DNA from: Triticum aestivum
Lineage: Eukaryota; Streptophyta; Magnoliopsida; Poales; Poaceae
Assembly: GCF_018294505.1 (NCBI RefSeq)
Contig: NC_057808.1
Span: 228,715,780 to 228,779,779, forward strand
DNA length: 64,000 nucleotides
Direction of reading: 5' to 3'
In this document: piece after piece, positions 9,474 to 20,829 of the stretch
Layout of the letters: every line of letters begins with the position of its first letter
How positions within the stretch are numbered: position 1 is the stretch's first letter
Notes under the pieces: model-generated
The model's input: the letters and a program-made list of their open reading frames with translations, nothing else
Databases searched by the model: none
Told to the model about the DNA's origin: nothing
Translations under genes and position numbers: made by a program

Positions 9474-10205
9474 ATGGCAGATGCAAGGAGCAAGTTCATG
9501 CAACCTGATGAAGACACGCCTTTTGGTCGACACTTGAAGGAAGTCACCAAGTACTTGAACATAGGAATACCAAGCATCACCGGAACCTACAACGCCACAT
9601 TTCCCGAAGGGGAGAGCTGGAAGATTCAAGTTCACATTCCAGGAAGGACGTTTGTGCCAGTTACTAAACCCATAAGATTGGTTTTCGAAGCACCAACCTG
9701 GAGTTTAGGGAAGAGCATGGCCGCTCACATCGCGATGGGACGCATTGGAGAAGTCTACCACCAGGAGCTTATGGATACAATTTACCAGATTTGTGGACGC
9801 CGAGACGCGCAATGGGAGATGATCAGAACCAAGAAGGATGGATCTATTGCAGCTTTCATCCAGGAGCAAAATCAACATATTCGTCGCCAGGAGAACTAGA
9901 TGTGCACGGACAAGGAAGAACTGAAGAAGGCATTAACGAAGATCAAAGAGCTCCAAGAAGAACTCAAGGCTACACGCGAAGATTATTTGGAGGAAATCAA
10001 CGCACTAGTAGGGAAGAATGACGACCTGGAGAAGAAGATTGGAGTATTCATGGGAAACCCAGTGCCAAAAGCAGAAGTCGATGAATGCACTTGTCCGGAT
10101 AACTACATCATCATCGACGACACCGACTCGGAACCAAGTGAAGACGACTTTGTTGATGAAGCCGGAGCAGACATCATGGAGTCTTCCACGAATCAGAATT
10201 TCTAG
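9474..10205 (+). pseudogene. Extra ORF upstream of gag in gypsy B (unknown function, coiled-coil tail)
   Basis: This is one reading frame of 243 codons with a single TAG at 9897-9899. The first 140 residues form a compact, globular-looking segment (GRHLKEVTKYLNIGIPSITGT, SWKIQVHIPGRTFVPV, FEAPTWSLGKSMAAHIAMGR, EVYHQELMDTIYQICGRRD). After the TAG comes a Lys/Glu heptad-like stretch (about residues 143-195), probably a coiled coil, then an acidic tail. It lies between the PBS and gag on the sense strand. It has no gag, protease, polymerase or chromodomain motif. I recall similar upstream ORFs in other Triticeae gypsy elements but know no function. The ATG directly follows a pyrimidine-rich stretch ending CTTCTAG, which resembles a 3' splice site. 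Confidence 0.6.
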
Positions 10206-10403
10206 TAGACCACCATATCAGTAGTAGTTTTCCCCCATTTAATAGTATAGTTCAAGCACTTTGTAACGCTAGTTAGATCGATTGTTATGCCTTGTTTGAA
10301 TTGATTGAGTGATATTGATTGTATTTGTCTCATGAGCATGTGGGTAGTGTTTCTCTCTAGACCTCATTCTATTCTTAATTCTCATCTTTTCTAAACCTAT
10401 CAG
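10206..10403 (+). promoter_or_regulatory. Spacer before gag with splice-acceptor-like end
   Basis: This 198-bp non-coding spacer ends in a pyrimidine-rich run, a branch-point-like TTCTAAAC and CCTATCAG directly before the gag ATG at 10404. It resembles a plant 3' splice site. Whether it is used is inference only. Confidence 0.35.
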
Positions 10404-12728
10404 ATGCCTCCGAGACGCGACACCGGATTTGTTTTTCCGCCAGAGATCACCCAGTTGATTCAGCAACAGAATGCCCTGATGCAAGTGTTAGTGCAGAACC
10501 AAGGCAACAACAACAACAACAACCCACCGCCGCCACCACCTGTTGATCACTTAGCCCGTTTCTTAAGGCTAAACCCGCCGGTGTTTTCCAGTAGCACCGA
10601 GCCGATTGTTGCAGATGATTGGCTCCGCCAAGTTGGAAGGGACTTGACCACTGCAGGATGCACAGATGCGGAAAGAGTGCGTTTTGCCGCACATCAGCTT
10701 GATGGACCCGCAGCATCATGGTGGGAGAATTACACAGCCACGCACCCTATTGACACCGTCACGTGGGACCAGTTTCAGCAAGCTTTCCGTACAGCTCATG
10801 TTTCAGCAGGAGCTATGGCTATGAAGAAGCGTGAGTTTCGTAACCTATGCCAAGGAGGACGCACCGTAGGCCAGTATGTGGAGGATTTCAGTAAGTTAGC
10901 ACGTTATGCACCAGATGACGTTGCTACAGATGCTGCCAAGCAGGAGAAATTTTTGGAAGGGCTGAATGATGAACTGAGTATGCAGTTGATGGTAGCAACC
11001 TTCAACAACTACCAGGAGCTGGTAGATAGAGCTCTCATGATTGAAGGGAAGCAAGAGCAGATTGAAAATCGTAAGAGAAAGTATGGACAAGGGAAGTACA
11101 ATTCCGGAGCTCAGCAGAAGCCGCGATTTGCCCCGAAATCGGGAGGACAGTTTCAGCATACCCATGGAGGAGGTAGTTCGCACAACCATAATGGCTCCAA
11201 GAATGGTAACGGGAATGGAGGAGGCAACGGACAGAACCGCACCAACCCATCTACCCCAACCAAGAGGGATTTAAGTCACATTACATGTTTCAAGTGCGAG
11301 AAGACTGGACATTATGCAACTGATTGTCCTGAGGCCCAAAATGGAAATGGCAATGGAAGCTCTGGGAAGAAGCCGAACCCATTCAACAAAGGGCATGTGA
11401 ACCACGTGAGCGTGGAGGAGGTTGAAGCTCAGCCTGATGCAGTAATAGGTAAGTTTTTGGTTAAGTCATTTACTGCAACCGTTCTTTTCGATACTGGTGC
11501 ATCGCATTCATACATATCAAGGGGATTCGTGAATAAGTTTAAGATGTCCACCCAAGTTCTCAAAACCCCTATGTTAGTAACCTCGCCAGGAGCAGAGTAT
11601 ATGGCAACCCAAGGATGTTTTCAGATACCATTGGCCATTGGAAGGCATGTTTTCCCCTCAGACCTTATTGTTTTGGAATCGCAAGGTTTGGATGTGATTT
11701 TGGGAATGGATTGGCTATCGTTGTATGGAGGAAACATCGATTGTGCCAGCAAGACGATTTTGCTTACCACCCCGGAAGGAAAAAGGATCAAGTATGTATC
11801 CCGGCATATGCCGAAGAGGACTCAAGTAAATTCCTTATCAGGAGTTGTACAGGAGGAAGTACCAGTGGTGAAGGATTATCCGGATGTATTCCCAGAAGAG
11901 TTGCCAGGCATGCCACCAGATAGAGACATTGAGTTCTTGATTGAACTTTTGCCAGGCACAGGGCCAATATCTAAGAGACCGTACAGGATGCCCGCAAAAG
12001 ATTTGGACGAAATTAAGAAGCAGATTAAGGAGTTACTGGATAAAGGCTATATTCGCCCAAGTTCGTCACCTTGGGGATCACCAGTACTTCCAGTGGAGAA
12101 GAAAGATGGATCGCTGAGGATGGTTGTTGATTACCGAGGATTGAATGAAGTGACCATCAAAAACAAGTACCCACTGCCGATGATCAATGATTTGTTTGAC
12201 CGCCTACAAGGAGCTAAAGTATTTTCCAAGATCGATCTACGATCAGGATACCTTCAGTTAAAGATTCGAGAGCAGGATATACCTAAGACGGCTTTTACCA
12301 CCAGATATGGATTGTATGAGTATACCGTTATGTCATTTGGACTGACTAATGCACCTGCCTATTTCATGAACCTGATAAACAAAGTGTTTATGGAGTTTTT
12401 GGATAAGTTCGTCGTGGTGTTCATTGATGATATTCTAGTCTTTTCCAAGAACGAGGAAGAGCATGAGGAGCATTTGCGATTGGTACTTGAGAAGCTCAGA
12501 GAACATCAGTTATATGCCAAGTTCAGCAAATGTGAATTTTGGCTGAAGGAAGTTGGATTCCTTGGACATGTTATTTCTGGAGAAGGAATAGCAGTAGACC
12601 CTGCCAAGGTCGACACAGTGACAAGTTGGGAATCACCACGACAGTTGGAGAAATCCGGAGTTTTCTTGGACTTGCAGGATACTACCGGAGATTCATCGAG
12701 AATTTCTCAAGGATTGCTAAGCCCATGA
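10404..12728 (+). pseudogene. gag-pol: gypsy B gag, protease and reverse transcriptase
   Basis: The order is: a gag core (residues ~50-210, [28 protein letters not shown]), an Asn/Gly-rich linker, a CCHC knuckle [14 protein letters not shown], and the protease [12 protein letters not shown] with partner [14 protein letters not shown] follows ([53 protein letters not shown] near 12418-12450). The start ATG at 10404 (MPPRRDTG) gives the normal gag length. The frame is lost around 12630-12640, where one base appears to be missing in GAATCACCACG. The downstream RT/RNase H sequence continues in the frame that is open from 12539. The final 30 residues of this ORF are therefore out of frame. Confidence 0.9.
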
Positions 12729-13102
12729 CTGAGCTATTGAAGGACACCAAATTCAATTGGACTGAGGAATGTGAAGCTAGTTTCCAGGAGTTGAAGAAAC
12801 GATTGGTTACCTCACCAGTGTTGATTCTGCCAGATCAACGCAAGGACTATGAAGTTTACTGCGACGCTTCTCGTCGAGGACTTGGAGCAGTGCTTATGCA
12901 GGAAGGAAGAGTTGTGTCATATTCTTCACGACAACTTAAACCCCATGAGAAGAATTATGCTACGCACGATTTGGAATTAGCAGCCGTGGTGCATGCATTG
13001 AAGACATGGAGACATTTTCTCATCGGAAACCATTGTGAGGTGTACACGGATCACAAGAGTTTGAAGTATATTTTCACGCAGAAGGAGTTAAATCTCAGAT
13101 AG
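12636..13102 (+). pseudogene. pol: gypsy B RT end and RNase H
   Basis: This is the continuation of pol in the shifted frame. It contains [19 protein letters not shown] (RT connection) and the RNase H domain with [36 protein letters not shown] and [14 protein letters not shown]. It ends at TAG 13100-13102 before RRWLELIKDYD. Related elements carry Gln at this point, so a CAG to TAG change is the simplest reading. Pol then goes on in the same frame. Confidence 0.88.
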
Positions 13103-14311
13103 AGGAGATGGTTGGAGCTCATTAAAGATTATGATATGAGATTGCATTATCACCCTGGAAAGGCTAACGTAGTAGCAGACGCGTTGAGCCGCAAGAGTCA
13201 TGTCAACACCCTCATGACAGGAGAGTTACCTCAGGAGTTAGCCGAGGACCTTCGCGAGCTATGTTTGGAGATAGTCCCAAGAGGCTATTTAGCGACATTG
13301 GAGATTCAGTCTACCTTGATGGAAAGGATCAGAGAAGCCCAGAAGACAGACAAGGAGATTGAAGAGATAAAGGAGAAGATGAGCAAAGGAAAAGCCAAGG
13401 GATTTCATGAGGATGAGCACGATACCTTATGGTTTGAGGACCGCGTTTATGTGCCAAATGATCCGGAGATCAGGAAGTTGATTTTGCAAGAAGCCCATGA
13501 TTCAACGTACTCGATTCACCCAGGGAATACCAAGATGTATTTGGATTTGAAGAATACTTTCTGGTGGACCGGAATGAAGAAGGATATTGCAGAATATGTA
13601 GCAGTTTGTGATGTATGTCAGAGAGTGAAGGCAGAGCATCAGAAGCCAGCAGGATTGCTACAACCATTGCCGATACCCGAATGGAAGTGGGATAAAATAG
13701 GCATGGATTTTATCACGGGATTACCCAGGACTCGTTCAGGCTATGACTCAATATGGGTTGTAGTCGACCGATTGACGAAAGTGGCTCATTTCATTCTAGT
13801 AAAGACCACTTACACCAGTACTAAGTTGGCCAAGATCTACATGACCAGGATCGTATGTTTGCATGGAGTTCCAAGGACCATTGTATCAGACAGAGGAACC
13901 CAATTTACCTCGAAGTTTTGGAAGCAGTTACATGAAACATTGGGAACCAGGCTGGAATTTAGTACAGCTTTTCACCCGCAGACAGGTGGACAGACCGAGA
14001 GAGTCAACCAGATTTTGGAGGACATGTTGAGAGCATGCGCACTAGATTATGGCTCTAGTTGGGACGACAATTTGCCATATGCAGAGTTTTCTTATAACAA
14101 CAGTTATCAGACCAGTTTGAAGATGGCCCCTTTCGAAGCCTTGTACGGAAGGAGGTGTAGAACATTGTTGTTATGGGACGAAATTGGAGACCGTCAGCTG
14201 TTTGGACCAGATTTGATTAAGGAGTCTGAACAGAAAGTGAGGTTGATTCGCGATAGGCTCAAGGTAGCCCAGTCCAGGCAGAAGAGTTATGCTGATTCTA
14301 AACGAAAGTAG
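13103..14311 (+). pseudogene. pol: gypsy B RNase H tail and integrase
   Basis: In frame after the TAG at 13100, the protein first completes RNase H (HYHPGKANVVADALSRK). The integrase zinc domain follows (HDSTYSIHPG...CDVCQRVK, an HHCC set). The catalytic core is present with Asp in DFITGLPRTRSGYDSI, Asp in VSDRGTQFTSKFW and Glu in TGGQTERVNQ (the D,D,E triad). The C-terminal GPDLIKESEQKVRLIRDRL helix precedes another in-frame TAG (14309-14311). The first ATG in this piece is 13112, but it is an internal Met of pol. It integrates the cDNA into the genome. Confidence 0.88.
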
Positions 14312-14791
14312 ATAGTTCACGAAGTCGGAGACAGAGTGTATCTTCGAGTATCACCACTTCGAGGAGTGAAGCGCTTTGGAGTTAAGGGAAAGTTAGCGCC
14401 CCGTTTTATCGGACCATACAGAGTGTTGGAACGTATGGGAGAGGTTGCTTACAAGCTGGAATTGCCCGAAGGATTGTCTGGAGTACATGATGTATTTCAT
14501 GTTTCCCAGTTGAAGAAGTGCCACGCAAAGATGGCCGAGATACCACTGAGAGATACTGTGCCACTGGAAGCGATTCAGCTGGAAAGTGATTTGACCTATG
14601 AGGAAAAACCAGTTAAGATTCTTGAGTATGCCAGCCGAGTTACCCGCAGCAAGGTTATCAAGTTTTGCAAAGTCCAGTGGAGTCATCACACGGAAGATGA
14701 AGCCACCTGGGAGCGAGAGGAAGATCTACGGAAGGACCACTCCCACCTGTTTTCTAGCCAACCTGAATCTCGAGGGCGAGATTCATCTTAA
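14312..14791 (+). pseudogene. pol: gypsy B integrase C-terminus with chromodomain
   Basis: The same frame after the TAG at 14309 encodes the integrase tail EVGDRVYLRVSP, KLAPRFIGPYRVLERMG and VHDVFHVSQLKK. A chromodomain-like C-terminus follows (ILEYASRVTRSKVIKFCKV, then WSHHTEDEATWEREEDL). Chromodomains in this place define chromoviruses and are thought to guide insertion to marked chromatin. The stop is at 14789-14791. Confidence 0.85.
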
Positions 14792-14803
14792 GGGGGGTAG
14801 GTT
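14789..14803 (+). other. Polypurine tract of gypsy B
   Basis: TAAGGGGGGTAGGTT lies directly before the 3' LTR start TGTAAC at 14804 and overlaps the pol stop codon. Confidence 0.85.
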
Positions 14804-17531
14804 TGTAACATCCCAAATTTTCAATTTGGTATGTTATACATAGATCATCATTGCATATCATGTATTATTGCATTTTGCCAAATCCTCGATAAATCCTAAG
14901 CAACTCAAGGACCCTCGGAGAGAGTTGGCGATTTTCTCAAATTTTCAAATTTGATTTTCATCAAATTATAAAACGAGGATTTTGGTTTTAATTATTTTCT
15001 CTCCGGAAAAATATTTCATTTTAAAAATAAACGAGAGGAGAAAATATGACTTCTCCAAAACAATTGAAATACTGGAGGAAAAATGTTAAAATCATTTATT
15101 GGAATTTATTTGGATTTTATTTGCAATTTTTATTGCATTAAAAATATTGCATGTTTTCAAAAATTTATTTTGTGTTAAAACAATGTTCACCCTATTCTAG
15201 ATTTTCTAACTAGACGGGGAAAATTTATTTTATATTTTTCTGACTTTTATTTATTTTTCTATGAATTATTTTCCGCGGAACGTATTTAAAAAAAACTGCG
15301 CGACGCCCGACCGGGCCGAAGCCCAGCCGAGCGCCGGCCCACCCCGTCGCCCTCTCCTTCCCCAGCACGGGAGCACCGCCGCGCCGAGTCCCGCCGCCGC
15401 ACGCCTCCCCGGCCGCCCCCTCCTCCAAGCCGAGCTCTCCCCCCCCTTATATACCCCGACCCCCCCTGTCCTCTCACCTCGCCCGCCGCCGCCCGCACTC
15501 GCCTCGTCCGCCGCCGCCGGAGCCGAGCCCGCCGCCAGCGCCGTTCGTCGCCGGAGCCGCCCCTCGCCGCCCTCGCACCCCCCGAGCCCCGCACCCCCGC
15601 CGCACCCCGCGCCCCGCCGGAGCCCCGCCGGATCTCTGCCCCAACGAGGTACTGCCTCGCCTCCTTCGTCGCCGGTTTTCGTTTTAAAAAAAACCGTTCG
15701 TTTTAAAAAAACCCTAGATCGGTTTTTTTACGGTTTTGTTATTTTACGAGCGTTCACCGAACCGTTCGTTTCAACAAACGCGTTCGTCGGTTTTTCTCTG
15801 TTAACGAACGTCCTTTTTTTACCGTTCGTCCGTTTTTCTTTTTCGTTGGATTTTTCTGCGATTATCTCAGATTCGATTTCTGATCGAATTTTCGTTTTTG
15901 TTTAACTTCTCACTCGTTTATCGGAATCAGGCGATTCAAGCGCCTAGAGTTTCGTCTCAAAATTCTCTTTCCGTTTAAACTACTCAAACAAGTTTTTGCT
16001 ATAGTAAAATTTGACCTAGATCCAGATTAGTAAACGAAGCTTGTTTCTTCCGCCGTTTGACTTTCATTGCTTTTTTCGAGTTGATTCTTTTTGCAAACCG
16101 GAGTTCTTAAGTTGAACTTCCTGGTTGGATCTTTCATTCGAATTTTACCTGTGCATTAGATGAGTACTGATTGTATGCTTGTTTGTTTGCGATAGAGTAC
16201 CCGGAGTGTGCCGCTTGTTACTTCGACTCGTTAGGTTTTGCGGATCATCAGCAAGGCAAGTAACACTTTGATCATACTTTCCATACCCAGTTTTTATTGC
16301 ATTAGATCTATTCCTCAACCAATTGCATGATTAGGATCTGATTAAATTGTGGGAACTGGGAAGTAGTTGAGGTAGTACCTATTACCTGTTTTCTATTCAA
16401 ACCCTTGGGAGTTACTTCTACGTTGCTATTATTATTGCCATGCTATGCTCGTAGACGTGGATTGGGTTTGAGAGATATTCATGACAGATGTGAGATGTTT
16501 ATTAATGGTTCAACTAAGGTGGCAACTAAAACTCACATCTGGGTGGATTGAGGCACCTGGAGAACCCAGTGTTGTCTGATTTATAAGGTGCGCCACCCAG
16601 GCTCAAAGGGATCATAAGATTGTTCATGCTAGAAACTTCCATGTGCAGCCACAAGCTATTATGGGCTCTAGCATAGTTGAGTAGGTTACAAGATCTCTTG
16701 AAGAGGTGGGCTAGCAGATGTAGGGGAAAGTAGGTGTACCGGTCCATCCAGAGTAAAGAGTGATTGTTTCTGAAAGACTGTGTCTCGGTCATCCGTTTCT
16801 CAAACACCATGCAGTGCGAGAAATAAAACGGAGGCGATCGAGTCTTGTGGGGAAAAGTGCGCAAACCTCTGCAGAGTGTACAAACTAATCATGGTTAGCC
16901 GTGTCCCCGGTTATGGACAACTTGAGTATCTAGTACCTGGATTATCATTTGAATCTCATCACCATGTTACTTTTAATTAATTTTGTTGGGTTAATGATGA
17001 CACTTAATTGGGATTGAGTTGGAGGTACCTTCTCAATGTTTAACAACCACCATGATAGTTAAATAAAATTTATTCCTTTGTAGTAGGGAAAAATTGGCTT
17101 TTCGCATAAAATTTACCCATAGAGCTTTCCACCAGCCATATATGCATGTAGTATAGCATTATTGTTGTTCATTACTCTCTATGTGTTACATTGCCAGCAT
17201 ATTCTATGTGCTGACCCGTTTTCGGGCTGCAACGTTTCATGTTGCAGACTTTTCAGACGACGAGTAAGGTGCCTTAGGTCGTGGTCTTATACTCAGTGAT
17301 GCCGCTGGAGTTGATGGACTCACTTATCTTCCAAGTCTTCCGCTGTTATCGTAATAGATGGCCTTAAGCCATGTTTATCATACTTAATCTCTTTGGAGAT
17401 ATTCGATGTAACAAGTGTGTGATTGCTACTCTGTTATAAATCCTCCATTTGTACTGTGCGTGTCAGCATTACTGATCCAGGGATGACACTGGTGCACAGC
17501 AGCACAGACCATTTGAGGTCTGGTCGCTACA
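14804..17531 (+). repeat. 3' LTR of gypsy B
   Basis: This is an intact 2728-bp LTR, TGTAACATCCC...CGCTACA. A TATA-like TTATATA near 15447-15453 precedes a CCG-rich segment (15480-15650). That segment fills the part missing from the 5' LTR. The open frames in it (for example 15261-15905) are CCG-repeat artefacts. Confidence 0.95.
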
Positions 17532-17536
17532 CAGAG
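17532..17536. repeat. Target site duplication of gypsy B, right copy
   Basis: CAGAG matches 6203-6207 exactly, and the copia 1 LTR resumes directly after it. Confidence 0.9.
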
Positions 17537-19139
17537 TGTCACTAGTATGCCTCTACTTGACTAGCTCGTTAATCAAAGATGATTATGTTTCCTAGCCATA
17601 GACATGGGTTGTCATTTGATTAACGGGATCACCTCATTAGGAGAATGACGTGATTGACATGACCCATTCCGTTAGCTTAGCACCCGATCGTTTAGTATGT
17701 TGCTATTGCTTTCTTCATGACTTATACATGTTCCTATGACTATGAGATTATGCAACTCCCGTTTACCGGAGGAACACTTTGTGTGCTACCAAACGTCACA
17801 ACGTAAATGGGTGATTATAAAGGTGCTCTACAGGTGTCTCCAAAGGTACTTGTTGGGTTGGCGTATTTTGAGATTAGGATTTGTCACTCCGATTGTCGGA
17901 GAGGTATCTCTGGGCCCACTCGGTAATGCACATCACTATAAGCCTTGCAAGCATTGTGACTAATGAGTTAGTTGCGAGATGATGTATTACGGAATGAGTA
18001 AAGAGACTTGCCGGTAACGAGATTGAACTAGGTATCGAGATACCGACGATCGAATCTCGGGCAAGTAACATACCGATGACAAAGGGAACAACGTATGTTG
18101 TTATGCGGTTTGACCGATAAAGATCTTCATAGAATATGTGGGAACCAATATGAGCATCCAGGTTCCGCTATTGGTTATTGACCGGAGAGGTGTCTCGGTC
18201 ATGTCTACATAGTTCTCGAACCCGTAGGGTCCGCACGCTTAACGTTACGATGACAGTTATATTATGAGTTTATATGTTTTGATGTACCGAAGGTTGTTCG
18301 AAGTCCCGGATGTGATCACGGACATGACGAGGAGTCTCGAAATAGTCGAGACATAAAGATTGATATATTGGACGACTATATTCGGATACCGGAAGTGTTC
18401 CGGAGAAGTTTCAGATTAAACCGGAGTGCGGGAGGGTTACCGGAACCCCCCGGGGAAGTATTGGGCCTTAGTGGGCCTTGAGGGGAGAGAGACGGCAGCA
18501 GCCAGGAGGTGGTGCGCCCCCTCCCAGGAGGAATCCTAGTTGGACTAGGAGAGGGGGGCGCAGCCCCCTTTCCCTCTCCCTCTCCCTCTCTTTCCTTCCC
18601 CCCTTCTTTTCCTAGTTGGACTAGGAAAGGGGAGTCCTACTCCTACTAGGAGGAGGACTCCCCCCCTCTCCTTGGCGCGCCTAGGGCAGCCGGCCTCCCC
18701 CTTGCTCCTTTTTATACGGGGGCAGGGGTCACCTCTAAACACACTTGATATACGTTATTTGAGCCATGTGCGGTGCCCCCCTCCACCATATTACACCTCG
18801 ATAATACCGTTGCGGAGCTTAGGCGAAGCCCTGCGTCAGTGGAACATCATCATCGTCACCACGCCGTCGTGCTGACGAAACTCTCCCTCAACACTCGGCT
18901 GGATCGGAGTTCGAGGGACGTCATCGAGCTGAACGTGTGTAGAACTCGGAGGTGCCGTACGTTCGGTACTTGATCGGTCGGATCGTGAAGACGTACGACT
19001 ACATCAACCGCGTTGTGATAACGCTTCCACTGTCGGTCTACGAGGGTACGTGGACAACACTCTCCCCTCTCGTTGCTATGCATCACCATGATCTTGCGTG
19101 TGCGTAGGAATTTTTTTGAAATTACTACGTTCCCCAACA
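17537..19139 (+). repeat. Copia 1 3' LTR, part 2
   Basis: This is the continuation of the LTR from 6207. With part 1 the length is about 1.74 kb, normal for BARE/Angela-type LTRs. It ends TTCCCCAACA at 19139. A TATA-like TTTTTATACG is near 18709-18718. Two adjacent hairpins lie at 18608-18628 and 18629-18663. Bases 19140-19144 (AGCAT) would be the right copy of the copia 1 target duplication; the left copy is outside the window. Confidence 0.9.
18608..18663. repeat. Two adjacent hairpins in the copia 1 LTR
   Basis: TTTCCTAGT (18608-18616) pairs with ACTAGGAAA (18620-18628). GGGGAGTCCT (18629-18638) pairs with AGGACTCCCC (18654-18663). The first arm word CCTAGTTGGACTAGG also occurs near 18535-18549. 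The hairpins lie about 50-100 bp before the TATA-like box. Confidence 0.8.
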
Positions 19140-20798
19140 AGCATAGCATAGCAATATGAGCAAATGTAGAAGTAACTCCCAAAGGTTTGATAACAAAACA
19201 GGTAATAGGTACTACCTCATCTACTTCCCAATACCCACAATTTAATTAGATCCTAATCATGCAATGTTTGAGGATTTGTCTAATGCAATAAAACTGTTTA
19301 GTAAAGAAGTATGATCAAAGTGTTACTTGCCTTGCTGATGATCCGTGAAACCTAGAGATTCGAAGTAGCAAGCGGCGCACTCCGGGTACTCTATCGCAAA
19401 CAAACAAGCATACAGTAAGCACTCAACTAATGCACAGGTAAAACTCAAATAAAAGATCTAACCAGAAAGTTAAACTTAAGGACTCCGGTTTGCAAAAAGA
19501 ATCAAATCAAACGAAGCAACGAAAGTCAAACGGCGAAAGAAACAAGCTTCGTTTACTAATCTGGATCTAAGTCAAATTTTACAGTAGCAAAAACTTGTTT
19601 GAGTTGGTTAAACGGAAAGAGAATTTCGAGACGAAACTCTAGGCGCTTGAATCGCCTCATTCCGATAAACGAGCGAAAAGATATACTAGAACGAAAATTG
19701 GATCAGAAATCACGATCTGGAATAATCGAGGAAAATCCGAGAAAAAGAAAAACTGACGAACAGTTTATCGAACGAACGTTCGTTAACTGTAACTAAACGA
19801 TGAACACGTTCCTTAAAACGAACGAACAAGCGAACGCTCGCTAATTAACTAAACCGAGAAAAAAAATAAAAAAACCTAGGGTTTTCAAAAAAACCGAATC
19901 GTTTTTTTTTAACCAGACACGGCGGCGGCGGCTCGGTATACCTCCGGCGAGGCTCTCCGGCGGGGCGTCGCGGCTGCGGGGTGGCGGCGTAGGGCGGCGG
20001 GGTCGACGTCGGGGCGACGGGCGGCGGCCCCGGCGGCTTGGGGCGTCGGCGTCGGGCGGCTCCGGTGTCGGCGGGTTTCGGTGGCGGGGCGGCAGGCTTG
20101 GTGGTGGGGAGAGGTGGCAGTGGGGGCGGGGTACTTATAGCAGGGGGGCGACTCCGACTTGGGGAGGGGGCAACCCCGGGAGGCGTGCTCCTACCGGACT
20201 CGGCGGCGGCGGCGGACTCCGACGCGGAGACGACGTCGGGAGGCGGTGGCGCTCGCGCGCCGGCCTGGCTCGGCTGGGGTTCGGCCCAGTCGGGCGCGCG
20301 GGATTTTTTTTAAAATAAATTTCGCCGAACTTAAATAAATCCTAGAAAAATAAATAAAAAACTAAAAATACCAAAACAAATTTTTACCGTCTAATTAAAA
20401 TAATTAGAACGAGATGAATATTTTCTTTTCCCTAAAATGAAATTTTGAAAACGTGCAATTTTTCTAATGCAAATAAAATTGCAATAAAATCCAAATAAAA
20501 TCGAATATTTGATTTTAATATTTTTCCTCCAATATTTCAATTATTTTGGAGAAGTCATATTTTCTCCTCTCATATATTTTAATATGAAATATTTTCGGAG
20601 AGAAAAATAATTAAAACAAATGATCCTATTTTCAAAATTTGAGAAAACCCAAATATGAAAATAACGAAATCCCCAACTCTCTCTCCGAGGGTCCTTCAGC
20701 TGCTTAGGATTTCGAGGATTTGCCAAAATGCAATAAAATATGCTATGCAATGATGATCTAATGTATAACATTCCAAATTGAAAATTTGGGATGTTACA
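19140..20798 (-). repeat. Older LTR fragment of the gypsy B family (interrupted by copia 1)
   Basis: Read on the minus strand this starts TGTAACATCCCAAATTTTC at 20798 and follows the gypsy B LTR in order, but with many differences and indels. It breaks at 19140, at the point matching about base 1646 of the 2728-bp LTR, because copia 1 is inserted there. The remaining ~1.1 kb must lie left of copia 1, outside the window. It may be a solo LTR or part of a full element. It is inserted into LINE A; the flank is TTTGG from 20799. Confidence 0.9.
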
Positions 20799-20829
20799 TT
20801 TGGAAATCGAAGCAAATTGAAATCCCCAC

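Larger units (their letters stand above)
6208..17531 (+). mobile_element. Complete chromodomain Ty3/gypsy element B
   Basis: This is an 11.3-kb element with two LTRs starting TGTAACATCCC and ending GGTCGCTACA, an initiator-Met tRNA PBS, an extra ORF, gag-pol with a chromodomain, and a purine tract. It is flanked by the 5-bp duplication CAGAG (6203-6207 and 17532-17536). The gene order PR-RT-RH-IN-chromodomain and the long LTRs fit the Tekay/Del chromovirus group. The two LTRs differ at only scattered bases in the stretches I compared, so the insertion is recent. Even so, pol carries one frameshift and two stops, and the extra ORF one stop. Confidence 0.95.

Noticed and set aside
15261..15905. 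214-codon open frame in the 3' LTR of gypsy B
   Set aside because: Pro/Ala/Arg low-complexity translation of a CCG-rich LTR leader; the opposite strand is open too, as expected from composition.
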